Shown here in pieces: positions 33,117 to 42,686 of a stretch of 64,000 nucleotides of DNA. Where the stretch lies: contig CABIZO010000008.1 of NCBI GenBank assembly GCA_902363255.1, positions 22,177-86,176 of the forward strand, written 5' to 3'. Under the pieces are notes generated by a model. The model had not been told where the DNA came from and ran no database searches. It saw only the letters and a list, made by a program, of their open reading frames with translations. Made by a program: the position numbers and the translations under genes. How positions within the stretch are numbered: position 1 is the first letter of the stretch; every line of letters starts with the position of its first letter. The stretch is from Peptostreptococcaceae bacterium (GTDB taxonomy: Bacteria; Bacillota; Clostridia; Peptostreptococcales; Peptostreptococcaceae).

Positions 33117-34346
33117 CTAAAATGCCCAATTTCCATCTTTAAAGATTTGGACTGTTTCTCCATCATAAGTTTCTCCAATTATGTCTAAGTCAGAAGAACC
33201 AATCATAAAGTCAACATGAGTTAAACTATCGTTTATTCCATACTTGTCGTATTCTTCTTTTGGTAAGTCAGTACCACCTTTTATACAAGTAGCATAAGCA
33301 GAACCAAGAGCTAAGTGACAAGATGCATTTTCATCATATAGTGTGTTGTAAAATACTACGTTAGTATCTGATATAGGTGATGAATAAGGAACTAGAGCTA
33401 CTTCTCCTAAATAATGAGAGCCCTCGTCTGTTGCAATAAGATTTTTTAAGGTTTCTTCTCCTTTAGCAGCACAACAGTCTATAATTTTTCCATCTTTAAA
33501 TATTAAAGAAAAATCATCTATAACATTTCCACCATAAACTAAAGGCTTAGAACTATGTACAACACCGTCAACTTGATATTTGTGAGGAAGAGTGAAAATT
33601 TCCTCTGTAGGCATATTTGGATTGAAATTAATACCATTAGGGTCTACAGAAGCTCCACTTTCCCAAATGTGATTTTCAGGTAAACCGATAGTTAAATCTG
33701 TTTTAGCTGATTTGTATTTTAATGTTTTGAAGTTTTTCTTATTTAAGAAATCAGTTTTTTCTTTTAAATTTTGATTATGTTCATGCCAAGCAACAACAGG
33801 ATCATCATTATCTACTCTTGTACATTTGAAGATTAAATCCCAAAGTTTTTCTACAGCTTCTTCTTCTGAAACATCTGGGAAAATTTTATGAGCCCAAGGT
33901 TTCGTTGGAACTGAAACTATACTCCACTTACATTTGTCAGTTAATGTGTAAGATCTCCATTCTTTTAGGGCAATCCCAGAAGCCTTTTGATAGTTTGCTA
34001 TTCTTTCGGGATCTACATCTTTAAGTAAATCAGGATTAGCAGCATGAATACTTAAGAAGGCGCCTCCCTCTTTCGCTATATCTACATACTGATCTGCTAC
34101 CCAGCGAGGAAATTCGTTGAATACTTCATCTGGTGCATATAAATATCTTGATAAAGAACATTGTTCATCTGACCACTCAACGAACACATTTTTAGCACCA
34201 TTTTCATAAGCGCATTTAACAGCTAATCTTACAAAATCGGCACACTCTATAGGAGTTCTAATAAGTAGCGTTTGATTGGGCTGAATATTTACCCCAACTT
34301 TAATTGCTAGTTCTGCATATTTTTCTAAATTTCTATTAAAATCCAT
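33117..34346 (-). CDS. M29-family aminopeptidase (AmpS/PepS type)
   Basis: A 409-residue metalloaminopeptidase, the normal length for family M29. It carries AVKCAYENGAKNVFVEW near the N terminus and the metal-binding stretch PNMPTEEIFTLPHK (about 251-264), followed by later ligands around DEGSHYLGEVALVP, NTLYDENASCHLALG and HVDFMIGS. It releases N-terminal amino acids from peptides in the cytosol. AGGAGG suits the ATG at 34346; the frame extends upstream to 34382 without a ribosome binding site. It is monocistronic. Confidence 0.92.
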   Translation of the reverse strand: MDFNRNLEKYAELAIKVGVNIQPNQTLLIRTPIECADFVRLAVKCAYENGAKNVFVEWSDEQCSLSRYLYAPDEVFNEFPRWVADQYVDIAKEGGAFLSIHAANPDLLKDVDPERIANYQKASGIALKEWRSYTLTDKCKWSIVSVPTKPWAHKIFPDVSEEEAVEKLWDLIFKCTRVDNDDPVVAWHEHNQNLKEKTDFLNKKNFKTLKYKSAKTDLTIGLPENHIWESGASVDPNGINFNPNMPTEEIFTLPHKYQVDGVVHSSKPLVYGGNVIDDFSLIFKDGKIIDCCAAKGEETLKNLIATDEGSHYLGEVALVPYSSPISDTNVVFYNTLYDENASCHLALGSAYATCIKGGTDLPKEEYDKYGINDSLTHVDFMIGSSDLDIIGETYDGETVQIFKDGNWAF

Positions 34347-34621
34347 TTTAATCCTCCTGTTACAAAATATACTAATAACCATATTATAACATTATATTAT
34401 AGTTTTAATCATATTAATAATAATCATGCATAAACTTATTGTAGTAGTTTCCGTTAATAAGTTTTTTGTAAAAAAATCGTACAAAAATTAAATATTATAT
34501 TTTAAAAAACCTATAAAAATCTTATAATAAAATAGTAATATTAAATTAAGAAATAGATAACATCTAAATTAAATATATTTATGATAGAGGATGGGAAAAC
34601 ATTTCAGTTAGGAGGTTATAG

Positions 34622-35452
34622 ATGGAGTTATATGATGCTATTTTTTATAGAAAAACCATAAAAAGTTATTCAAATAAAATAATAAAAAAACCACTACTAG
34701 AAGAAATAAAAAAATTATGTGGAAATATAACTTATCTAAATAACAATTTAAATATTAAAGCCCATTTAATTGAGAGAGGACACTTAATACATTTTTTAGT
34801 AGGTAAAGAATTTGGAGTAAAGGCTCCTCATTATATACTTATAACTTCAAATAAGGGTGAAGACTACTTGCAGAATGTAGGATTTGCCATAGAAAATTTG
34901 GTTTTAGAATTAACTTGTTTAGGAGTGGGAACTAGTTGGTTAAAATGCCAACTGAAAAGAGAAGATGTAAAAGAATTTGTACAATTAAATGAAATAGATA
35001 GTGAGTATGATGAAGATGAAGATATAGAAATAGATGAAAGTAAAATAGAATATCCGATTTCCTTATTAGCGATAGGCTATCCCGATGAATATGAGAATTT
35101 ATTTAGAAAAAGTAAAAGAAGTTATGATAGAAAAAAAATAAGAGAAATTTGTAAAGAGTTTAATCCAAAATGGAATGACATATTGGAGGGAGTAAGAGTA
35201 GCACCATCTGTTATGAATAAACAGCCTTGGTTGTTTAAAGAAAAAGAGTACGGGTTTGATTTATATGAAAATCTTCCACATAAGAGATTTAAAATTGAAG
35301 ATGAAAATAAAATTAGCATGGGTGCTGCTTTAAGGCATTTTGATATATGTTGCAAAGAAAAACATTTAAATATACAATATGTTAAAAGGAATATAAAAGA
35401 TAGAAGAAAAAAAGAATATTTTATAAGTATTATAGATAAAAATCATGACTAA
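34622..35452 (+). CDS. Nitroreductase-family protein (TM1586 type)
   Basis: A 276-residue FMN-binding fold. It starts MELYDAIFYRKTIKSYSNK, like the R-x-(S/T)-x-R opening of nitroreductases but with Lys, and it has two nitroreductase-like halves: NVGFAIENLVLELTCLGVGTSWLKC in the middle and RVAPSVMNKQPWLFKEKE in the second part. This is the layout of the TM1586 subgroup, where one chain mimics the dimer. An acidic insert DSEYDEDEDIEIDESK occurs near 128-143. The electron acceptor is unknown. AGGAGGTT precedes the ATG. Confidence 0.82.
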   Translation: MELYDAIFYRKTIKSYSNKIIKKPLLEEIKKLCGNITYLNNNLNIKAHLIERGHLIHFLVGKEFGVKAPHYILITSNKGEDYLQNVGFAIENLVLELTCLGVGTSWLKCQLKREDVKEFVQLNEIDSEYDEDEDIEIDESKIEYPISLLAIGYPDEYENLFRKSKRSYDRKKIREICKEFNPKWNDILEGVRVAPSVMNKQPWLFKEKEYGFDLYENLPHKRFKIEDENKISMGAALRHFDICCKEKHLNIQYVKRNIKDRRKKEYFISIIDKNHD

Positions 35453-35478
35453 AATTTGAATTCTTCTTCAAAGAACAG

Positions 35479-35507
35479 TTGACACAAAATAGAATAAATG
35501 TAATAAT
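35479..35507 (+). promoter_or_regulatory. SigmaA promoter of the pyr operon
   Basis: TTGACA (35479-35484), then a 16-17 base spacer and TAATAAT (35501-35507) with TG just before it. The transcript would carry both PyrR loops. Confidence 0.7.
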
Positions 35508-35550
35508 TATATAAACTTAACATTAATAAAAAGAAGATAGTTGATATAAA

Positions 35551-35564
35551 AGTCCAGAGAGGCT
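35551..35564 (+). promoter_or_regulatory. PyrR-binding loop 1
   Basis: AGTCCAGAGAGGCT is an exact match to the anti-antiterminator loop bound by PyrR in Bacillus pyr leaders. The following 85 bases contain no GC-rich terminator. Confidence 0.85.
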
Positions 35565-35635
35565 TGTACAATTATTGGATTTATTTATTAAATAAATTTT
35601 AGTAAAATGAAAAATATAATAAAGTCTTTTAAAAT

Positions 35636-35649
35636 AGTCCAGAGAGGCT
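35636..35649 (+). promoter_or_regulatory. PyrR-binding loop 2
   Basis: The same 14-base AGTCCAGAGAGGCT, exactly 85 bp after the first, and 54 bp before the leader terminator. When UMP is high, PyrR binding should favour the terminator. Confidence 0.9.
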
Positions 35650-35703
35650 GATAAAGATAACACATAACTAATACTAATTATATTGTTTAGATTATGCATA
35701 CAG

Positions 35704-35740
35704 AATCCTTATACCTCTTTTGGTGTAAGGATTTTTTTAA
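35704..35740 (+). terminator. Attenuator terminator of the pyrF-carA-carB leader
   Basis: AATCCTTATACC (35704-35715) pairs with GGTGTAAGGATT (35722-35733, one G-U), then T5. It is 30 bp before pyrF and is the regulated terminator of the PyrR attenuator. Confidence 0.9.
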
Positions 35741-35769
35741 TGGGCTTTATTAAGAGGGAGTGAATAAAA

Positions 35770-36486
35770 ATGATAAATGGAAAAGACAGATTAATTGTCG
35801 CTATTGACACAGATGATTTTGATAAAGCTAAGGAATTAATAGACCAGCTAGAAGACAGTGTAGACATATTTAAAGTGGGATTAGAACAATATGTTGCGAC
35901 TAAGGGTAAAACAGTAGATTATCTTAAGGAAAAAGGTAAGAAAATATTTTTAGACCTTAAATTCCATGATATTCCTAATACAATGAAAAGTGCAGTTAGA
36001 GCTGCAGTTAGAGATAATGTATGGTTAATGACAATACATGTTTCTGATTTAGAAGGAATGAGACAATGTGCATTAGTAGCAAAGGAAGAAGCTGAAAGAT
36101 TAAATATAGAGAAACCTATAATTGTTGGGGTTACAGTTTTAACTTCATTAAGTAATGAAGATTTACAAGATATAGGATGCAATATGACAACAGAAGAATT
36201 AGTAATTAAAAGGGCAAAGTTAGCTAAAAAAGCGGGAATTGATGGAATAGTATGTTCTGCTAAAGAAGTAGATAGAATAGTGGAAGTTTGTGGAGAAGAT
36301 TTTGTGACTGTATGTCCAGGGATAAGACCAGCATCGTCTAGTGCAGGAGATCAAAAAAGAGTAGTAACACCAGCTCAAGCTATAAGAAATGGTGCACAGT
36401 ACTTAGTTGTTGGAAGACCTATAACTCAAAGTGAAAATCCAAAACAATCAGCGATTGATATTGCAAAAGAAATAGAAAATGCTTAG
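35770..36486 (+). CDS. pyrF: Orotidine-5'-phosphate decarboxylase
   Basis: A 238-residue TIM-barrel enzyme that converts OMP to UMP, the last step of UMP synthesis. The catalytic stretch FLDLKFHDIPNT has D62, K64 and D67. KVGLEQY (35-41) and the C-terminal phosphate site VVGRPIT are present. It is first in an operon with carA and carB, although the enzymes between carbamoyl phosphate and OMP are not encoded here. It is controlled by PyrR attenuation in the leader. GAGGGAGTGA precedes the ATG. Confidence 0.95.
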   Translation: MINGKDRLIVAIDTDDFDKAKELIDQLEDSVDIFKVGLEQYVATKGKTVDYLKEKGKKIFLDLKFHDIPNTMKSAVRAAVRDNVWLMTIHVSDLEGMRQCALVAKEEAERLNIEKPIIVGVTVLTSLSNEDLQDIGCNMTTEELVIKRAKLAKKAGIDGIVCSAKEVDRIVEVCGEDFVTVCPGIRPASSSAGDQKRVVTPAQAIRNGAQYLVVGRPITQSENPKQSAIDIAKEIENA

Positions 36487-36498
36487 GGGGCAAGAGAT

Positions 36499-37548
36499 AT
36501 GAACGCAAAATTAATTTTAGAAGATGGAACGATTTTTGAAGGGAAGGCTTTTGGTTATTTAGAAGATTCTGTTGGAGAAGTTGTATTTAATACTTCAATG
36601 ACAGGTTATGGAGAGGTTTTAACAGATCCTTCTTATTACGGGCAAATAGTAACAATGACATACCCATTAATAGGGAATTATGGAATAAACTTAGAAGATG
36701 TACAATCTAAAATGGTAGCAGTAAAAGGGTTTATAGTAAGGGAAAAAAGTGATGCACCAAATAATTTTAGATGTGAAATGAGTTTAGATGTATATCTTAA
36801 ACAAAATAAAATAATAGGGCTTGAAGGAATCGATACAAGAGCCTTGACTAAAATACTAAGAAATAACGGTACTATGAAAGGTATCATAACTATAGATAAA
36901 AATTCCGAATTAGAAGATGTAAAACATAAACTAGAAGTTTTTGATAATAGTCAGGCTGTTATGACTGTTTCAAGAAAGCAAGTAGAATATGTAAACGGAA
37001 ACGGACCTAAAGTTGCAATAATGGACTATGGTGTTAAGCAAAACATAATAGACAATTTTGCTGAAAGAGGATGCGATATAACTATATTCCCAGCTATTAC
37101 TCCAGCAGAAGAAGTTTTAGCTACAGATCCAGATTTAATATTCTTATCTAATGGGCCTGGGGATCCAGATGATTTAGAAGAAATAGTGAATAATGCTAAG
37201 AAAATGGTAGGTAAAAAACCTGTTGTAGGAATTTGCTTAGGACATCAAATTTTAGGAAAAGTATTCGGAGGTAAAACTTCAAAACTTAAATTTGGACATA
37301 GGGGTGGAAATCATCCGGTAAAAGATTTAGAAGAAGATAGAGTATTTATAACTGCTCAAAACCACGGATATTATGTGAGTGAAGTGCCAGAGTGCATGAA
37401 TGTTACTCAAATCAATTTAAATGATAATACAGTAGAAGGAATGAGACATAAAGAATTACCAGTATATAGTGTTCAATATCATCCAGAAGCTTGTCCAGGA
37501 CCAAAAGACAGCACTTATGTATTTGATAAATTTTTAGAATTATTATAA
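36499..37548 (+). CDS. carA: Carbamoyl-phosphate synthase small subunit
   Basis: A 349-residue glutaminase subunit that supplies ammonia to CarB. The N-terminal CPS domain (1-150, GEVVFNTSMTGYGEVLTDPSY split over the fold) is followed by a class I amidotransferase domain with nucleophile C246 (GICLGHQ) and H328/E330 (YHPEA). It lies 12 bp after pyrF and 22 bp before carB. As part of a PyrR-regulated operon it is the pyrimidine-responsive (pyrAA) copy. GGGGGCAAG precedes the ATG. Confidence 0.96.
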   Translation: MNAKLILEDGTIFEGKAFGYLEDSVGEVVFNTSMTGYGEVLTDPSYYGQIVTMTYPLIGNYGINLEDVQSKMVAVKGFIVREKSDAPNNFRCEMSLDVYLKQNKIIGLEGIDTRALTKILRNNGTMKGIITIDKNSELEDVKHKLEVFDNSQAVMTVSRKQVEYVNGNGPKVAIMDYGVKQNIIDNFAERGCDITIFPAITPAEEVLATDPDLIFLSNGPGDPDDLEEIVNNAKKMVGKKPVVGICLGHQILGKVFGGKTSKLKFGHRGGNHPVKDLEEDRVFITAQNHGYYVSEVPECMNVTQINLNDNTVEGMRHKELPVYSVQYHPEACPGPKDSTYVFDKFLELL

Positions 37549-37570
37549 TTATTTAGAGGGAGAAAAAGTT

Positions 37571-40500
37571 ATGCCTAAAATAGATAGTATTAAGAAAACA
37601 TTAGTATTAGGTTCAGGGCCTATAATTATAGGTCAAGCAGCAGAGTTTGATTATTCAGGAACTCAAGCTTGTGGGGCTTTAAAAGAAGAAGGAATAGAAG
37701 TTGTACTTATAAATAGTAACCCAGCAACTATCATGACGGACAAAGAAGTTGCGGATAAAATATATATAGAACCATTAACAATAGAAGCAATAGAAAAAGT
37801 AATAGAAAAAGAAAGACCAGATAGTTTACTTGCAGGAATGGGTGGACAAACGGCATTAAACCTAGCTGTAGAACTAAATGATGCTGGTATACTTGAAAAA
37901 TATAATGTTCAAGTAATAGGGACATCTGTTGAATCAATCAAAAAAGGTGAAGATAGAGACTCTTTTAGAGAAACAATGAGAGCTATAAACCAACCAGTTA
38001 TAGAAAGCGATATAGTTACTAATTTAGAAGACGGTCTTATTTATGCAGATAAAATAGGATATCCAGTAATAGTTAGACCAGCATATACACTAGGAGGAAC
38101 TGGTGGTGGAATAGCTGAAAATAAAGAAGAGTTAACAGAAATATTAAACCATGGATTACAGCTAAGTCCAGTTACTCAAGTTCTTTTAGAAAAAAGTATA
38201 AAAGGATGGAAGGAAATTGAATATGAAGTAATGAGAGATGGTAACGGAAACTGTATAACTGTATGTAATATGGAGAATGTTGATCCAGTTGGAGTTCATA
38301 CAGGTGACAGTATAGTTGTTGCACCTAGCCAGACTTTAAGTGATGTAGAATATCAATTATTAAGAACAGCGTCAATAGAAATAATAAATGCTATAGAAGT
38401 AAAAGGTGGATGTAACGTACAGATAGCTCTTCATCCAGATCGATTAGAATATGCAATAATAGAAATAAATCCTCGTGTAAGTAGATCATCAGCTCTAGCT
38501 TCTAAAGCAACTGGTTATCCAATTGCAAAAGTTGCAGCTAAAATAGCATTAGGATATACATTAGATGAAATAGAAAATGCAGTAACTAAGAAAACAAAGG
38601 CTTGTTTCGAACCAACATTAGACTATGTTGTAGTGAAAATACCAAAATGGCCATTTGATAAATTCAAACAAGCTAATAGAGTATTAGGAACAAAAATGAT
38701 GGCAACGGGAGAAATAATGAGTATAGGAAGTAATTTTGAAGCTGCATTATTAAAAGGGATAAGATCTCTTGAAATAGGAAAATACTCATTAATACACAAG
38801 CCTTCACAAGAAAGAACAATAGAGCAGTTAAAAGAAAGAGTTGTTATGCCAGATGACGAAAGATTATTTGACTTATGTGAAATGATAAGAAGAGGCTACA
38901 GCTTAGATATGATAGAAAAAATAACTGGTGTAGATAAATGGTTCTTGTACAGATTTAAATGGATAGTAGAACAAGAAGAAAAACTTAAAACTATGAAGAT
39001 AGAAAACTTAAATAAAGACTATCTACAACAATTAAAGAAAAAAGGATTCTCAGATAAAGGTATAGCTGATTTAATGAAAATAAGCCCAGATAAAGTTTAT
39101 GAACTTAGATCTTTATACAATATAAATCCGGCTTACAAAATGGTTGATACTTGTGGTGGAGAATTTGATGCCTTATCTCCATATTACTATTCAACTTATG
39201 AACAATATGATGAAGTGGTAGTTAGTGATAAGAGAAAGATAATAGTTCTTGGATCAGGACCGATAAGAATAGGTCAAGGTATAGAGTTCGATTATTGCTC
39301 AGTACACTGTATCAAATCATTAAGAAACATGGGAATAGAAACAATAATAATAAACAACAATCCAGAAACAGTAAGTACAGACTTCGATATATCTGATAAA
39401 TTATACTTCGAGCCATTAACAGAAGAGGAAGTATTAAACATAATAGAAAAAGAAAATCCAGAAGGCGTTATTCTACAATTCGGTGGACAAACAGCAATAA
39501 AACTGGCTAAGTTCTTAAATGAAAAGAATATACCAATACTAGGAACAGATTTTGATAATATAGATGCTGCAGAAGATAGAGAAAAGTTTGATGATCTTCT
39601 TGAAAAGCTTGATATAAATAGACCAAAAGGTATAGCAGTGTGGTCTGTTGAAGAAGGTATAAATCATGCAAAAGAAATAGGATATCCAGTACTTGTTAGA
39701 CCATCTTATGTACTTGGTGGTCAAGGTATGGAAATAACTTACGAAGAACATAAGTTAGAAGCGTACTTAAAAAGCGCATTTGAAAGAGATAGTAAAAATC
39801 CCGTGCTTATAGATAAATATCTAGTAGGTAGAGAAATAGAAGTAGATGCTATATGTGATGGTGAAGACATATTAATACCAGGTATAATGGAACATTTAGA
39901 AAGAGCAGGGGTTCATTCGGGAGACTCTATAACAATGTACCCAAGTCAAAATGTATCTGATGAGATAAAAGAAAAAATATTAGACTACACTAAGAAAATA
40001 GCTTTAGAACTTAACGTATTAGGAATGGTTAACATTCAGTTTATAGAATTCAAGGGAGAATTATATATAATAGAGGTTAACCCAAGAGCAAGTAGAACAG
40101 TTCCATACATCAGTAAAGTGAGTAAAGTGCCAATAGTTGACTTAGCTACAAAGTGTATGTTAGGAGATAAATTAAAAGACCTAGGATACGGCACAGGAAT
40201 ATATAAAACACCAGAATTGATATCTGTAAAAGTTCCAGTATTCTCTATGTCAAAACTTGCTAGAGTAGACGTAAGCTTAGGGCCTGAAATGAAATCTACA
40301 GGGGAAGTTTTAGGTGTAGGTGAAACTTTAGAAGAAGCTTTATATAAAGGATTTATGGCGGCTGGAAGAACTATATCAGATGACAGAGGAATGGTTCTAG
40401 CAACCATAAATGATCATGACAAAGAAGAATTTATAGAAATAGCCAGAGATATGAAAGAATTAGGATATACGTTCTTAGCAACAGAAGGTACGGCTAAATA

Positions 40501-40777
40501 TTTAAGAAATAATGATATAGATGCAATAACTGTTAATAAAATAGGAGAAGGAAAACCTAATATACTAGATGCAATAATGAATAATCAAGTAGATATGGTT
40601 ATAAATACTCCTACAAAAGGTAACGATGCAACAAGAGATGGATTTAAAATAAGAAGAACAGCTACAGAATATAATGTGGATGTTATGACATCTTTAGATA
40701 CATTAAAAGCATTAGTAAAAGTTAATAAAAAACATATCAACAACAATGAACTAAAAGTTTATAATATAGCAGAATAG
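37571..40777 (+). CDS. carB: Carbamoyl-phosphate synthase large subunit
   Basis: A 1068-residue enzyme that makes carbamoyl phosphate from bicarbonate, ammonia and two ATP. Two homologous ATP-grasp halves are present: residues 1-400, beginning with LGSGPIIIGQAAEFDYSG, and about 550-935, with LGSGPIRIGQGIEFDYCS. An oligomerisation domain lies between, and the C-terminal MGS-like allosteric domain (about 936-1068, where UMP binds in homologues) ends the chain. Full length for the family. It ends the operon at a strong terminator. Confidence 0.97.
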   Translation: MPKIDSIKKTLVLGSGPIIIGQAAEFDYSGTQACGALKEEGIEVVLINSNPATIMTDKEVADKIYIEPLTIEAIEKVIEKERPDSLLAGMGGQTALNLAVELNDAGILEKYNVQVIGTSVESIKKGEDRDSFRETMRAINQPVIESDIVTNLEDGLIYADKIGYPVIVRPAYTLGGTGGGIAENKEELTEILNHGLQLSPVTQVLLEKSIKGWKEIEYEVMRDGNGNCITVCNMENVDPVGVHTGDSIVVAPSQTLSDVEYQLLRTASIEIINAIEVKGGCNVQIALHPDRLEYAIIEINPRVSRSSALASKATGYPIAKVAAKIALGYTLDEIENAVTKKTKACFEPTLDYVVVKIPKWPFDKFKQANRVLGTKMMATGEIMSIGSNFEAALLKGIRSLEIGKYSLIHKPSQERTIEQLKERVVMPDDERLFDLCEMIRRGYSLDMIEKITGVDKWFLYRFKWIVEQEEKLKTMKIENLNKDYLQQLKKKGFSDKGIADLMKISPDKVYELRSLYNINPAYKMVDTCGGEFDALSPYYYSTYEQYDEVVVSDKRKIIVLGSGPIRIGQGIEFDYCSVHCIKSLRNMGIETIIINNNPETVSTDFDISDKLYFEPLTEEEVLNIIEKENPEGVILQFGGQTAIKLAKFLNEKNIPILGTDFDNIDAAEDREKFDDLLEKLDINRPKGIAVWSVEEGINHAKEIGYPVLVRPSYVLGGQGMEITYEEHKLEAYLKSAFERDSKNPVLIDKYLVGREIEVDAICDGEDILIPGIMEHLERAGVHSGDSITMYPSQNVSDEIKEKILDYTKKIALELNVLGMVNIQFIEFKGELYIIEVNPRASRTVPYISKVSKVPIVDLATKCMLGDKLKDLGYGTGIYKTPELISVKVPVFSMSKLARVDVSLGPEMKSTGEVLGVGETLEEALYKGFMAAGRTISDDRGMVLATINDHDKEEFIEIARDMKELGYTFLATEGTAKYLRNNDIDAITVNKIGEGKPNILDAIMNNQVDMVINTPTKGNDATRDGFKIRRTATEYNVDVMTSLDTLKALVKVNKKHINNNELKVYNIAE

Positions 40778-40785
40778 TTATCAAC

Positions 40786-40822
40786 AAAAAGGCTGATTAA
40801 TGTGGATTAATCAGCCTTTTTA
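40786..40822. terminator. Terminator after carB
   Basis: AAAAAGGCTGATTAA (40786-40800) pairs perfectly over 15 bp with 40807-40821, with T's following. It can also serve the convergent DUF3298 gene. Confidence 0.93.
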
Positions 40823-40856
40823 TATACTCTACTCAGCTATTTAAATTAAGAAGATG

Positions 40857-41609
40857 TTAATAATATATTCTATTATATTGAGGTCTTTTATTTCTTCTAT
40901 TATTATAATTCATATTTTTTATATTGCAGTAGAAACGAGGGTTTATATAAGATTCAAAATTTGTAAATTCCATTAAAAATTTAGGAATGCCATTAGCTGC
41001 AGGTGATATTTCATCTAATCCAAAGTAAATCACAATACCTTGATCTGTTAAATAAAAAGATTGATCTTCTGGAATATCCACAGTAGTATTTGGGTAATAA
41101 AATTCTGGATTTTGGCTGATTCTAAGATTTATAAAATCAGAAACTAGTTTTAAATAATCCACATTTGGTCTAAAAATATCCCTAAGTAAAAGTTGGTTTC
41201 CTGTTAATAAATCTATGTTATAACTGTATAAGCTATCATATTGTGTCTTATTATCATCCAGGGCAGTTAAACGAAGAACTAAACTAATTACGTGATTTTT
41301 ATTAAATGTAAGATCGTAATTAGAATAAACTCTATAGTTTACCTTAGCTTGACTACCATCTGGATAATTTTCATTAATTTGTTGTTCTTCTTCCAAAATA
41401 CCTTGCTTAAATGAGTAAACAGAAGATCTTATAGTTTCATTTAGACTGTTTAAAATATCTTGATTTACCTGAAAATAACCGTTTTTAACGTTATGAATTA
41501 CAGGGTATTTTAAGTTGTAATAAAAAAATTCATTTCTTCCTATGTCTTCAACATACTGAATATATAAAGTATTAAAAAGACATGTATTGTTAATTTGAGT
41601 GTTATTCAT
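40857..41609 (-). CDS. DUF4163/DUF3298 domain protein
   Basis: A 250-residue protein with an N-terminal DUF4163 domain (about 25-120, LKYPVIHNVKNGYFQVNQDIL) and a C-terminal DUF3298 domain (about 135-225, DLLTGNQLLLRDIF and SFYLTDQGIVIYFGLDEISPAANG). These domains occur in RsiV and PdaC, where they bind peptidoglycan or lysozyme. Unlike those it has no signal peptide or transmembrane helix, so it is either cytosolic or on the spore/cell surface by another route. The tail is Asn/Arg/Tyr-rich (NNRRNKRPQYNRIYY). AGGAGGAATT precedes the ATG. Confidence 0.8.
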   Translation of the reverse strand: MNNTQINNTCLFNTLYIQYVEDIGRNEFFYYNLKYPVIHNVKNGYFQVNQDILNSLNETIRSSVYSFKQGILEEEQQINENYPDGSQAKVNYRVYSNYDLTFNKNHVISLVLRLTALDDNKTQYDSLYSYNIDLLTGNQLLLRDIFRPNVDYLKLVSDFINLRISQNPEFYYPNTTVDIPEDQSFYLTDQGIVIYFGLDEISPAANGIPKFLMEFTNFESYINPRFYCNIKNMNYNNRRNKRPQYNRIYY

Positions 41610-41811
41610 ATTTAATTCCTCCTAGACAAATAATTTACATTACTAATTTATATGCAAAGTAAAATCAAATAATAATAGATAGGTGTAAAAGGCTATAAAT
41701 ATTGGAATTATCAAATCAAATAAAGTATATAAACTGATTAAAATACCTAAAATAAAATTAATTAGTATGATATAATACATAGGATTAGTAAGATACTTAG
41801 GAGGATACATA

Positions 41812-42684
41812 ATGTTATTATTAGCAGATAAATGGAAAGATTATGAACTTATAGATATGGGTAACGGAGAAAAATTAGAACGTTGGGGAGATATAGTACT
41901 TAGAAGACCAGATCCTCAAGTTATGTGGCCAATTAGAAATGAAAGTGGATTATGGAAAAATCCTCACGGTCATTATCATAGAAGTGCAAAAGGTGGAGGA
42001 CACTGGGAAACTAAAAAGAAATATCCACAAAAATGGACTGTAAACTACAAAGGACTAAAGTTTAATATAAGTCCAACTGGATTTAAACATACAGGTCTAT
42101 TCCCAGAACAAGCGGCAAACTGGGATTGGCAAATGGAGATGATAAAAAAAGCTGGAAGGCCTATAAAAGTACTTAATTTATTCGCTTATACTGGAGGAGC
42201 AACAGTAGCTTGTGCTGCAGCAGGAGCAGAAGTTTGTCACGTAGATGCATCTAAAGGTATGGTAACTTGGGCAAAAGAGAATTTACAAACATCAGGTCTT
42301 GGAGATAGAAAAGTAAGATTTATAGTTGATGATGTTGTTAAATTTGTTGAAAGAGAAATAAGAAGAGGAAATAAATATGATGCTATAATCATGGACCCAC
42401 CTTCATACGGAAGAGGACCAAAGGGTGAAGTATGGCAAATAGAAGAAAAGCTATATGGTTTAGTTGATTTATGTACAAAGGTATTATCGGATAAACCTTT
42501 ATTCTTCTTAATAAACTCTTATACAACTGGTTTATCTCCAATAATTCTTGAACATATATTAGATGCTACAGTTGCTAGAAAAGCTAAAGGTGGAAATATA
42601 TACGCTGGAGAAATAGGAATACCAACATCAAGAGATGGTAAAGTTCTTCCATGTGGTATATTTGGAAGATGGGAGAGTAAATAA
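41812..42684 (+). CDS. Class I SAM-dependent rRNA methyltransferase (RlmI/RlmK-like)
   Basis: A 290-residue Rossmann-fold methyltransferase. AdoMet motif I is VLNLFAYTGGATVACAAAGA (split over residues about 121-140), followed by the acidic VDASKGMVTWAKENL. The catalytic motif is IIMDPPSYGRGPKGE. This resembles 23S rRNA m5C/m2G methyltransferases of the RlmI group but lacks their PUA domain. It is 2 bp from a pseudouridine synthase gene, which fits a role in RNA modification. AGGAGG precedes the ATG. Confidence 0.85.
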   Translation: MLLLADKWKDYELIDMGNGEKLERWGDIVLRRPDPQVMWPIRNESGLWKNPHGHYHRSAKGGGHWETKKKYPQKWTVNYKGLKFNISPTGFKHTGLFPEQAANWDWQMEMIKKAGRPIKVLNLFAYTGGATVACAAAGAEVCHVDASKGMVTWAKENLQTSGLGDRKVRFIVDDVVKFVEREIRRGNKYDAIIMDPPSYGRGPKGEVWQIEEKLYGLVDLCTKVLSDKPLFFLINSYTTGLSPIILEHILDATVARKAKGGNIYAGEIGIPTSRDGKVLPCGIFGRWESK

Positions 42685-42686
42685 TA

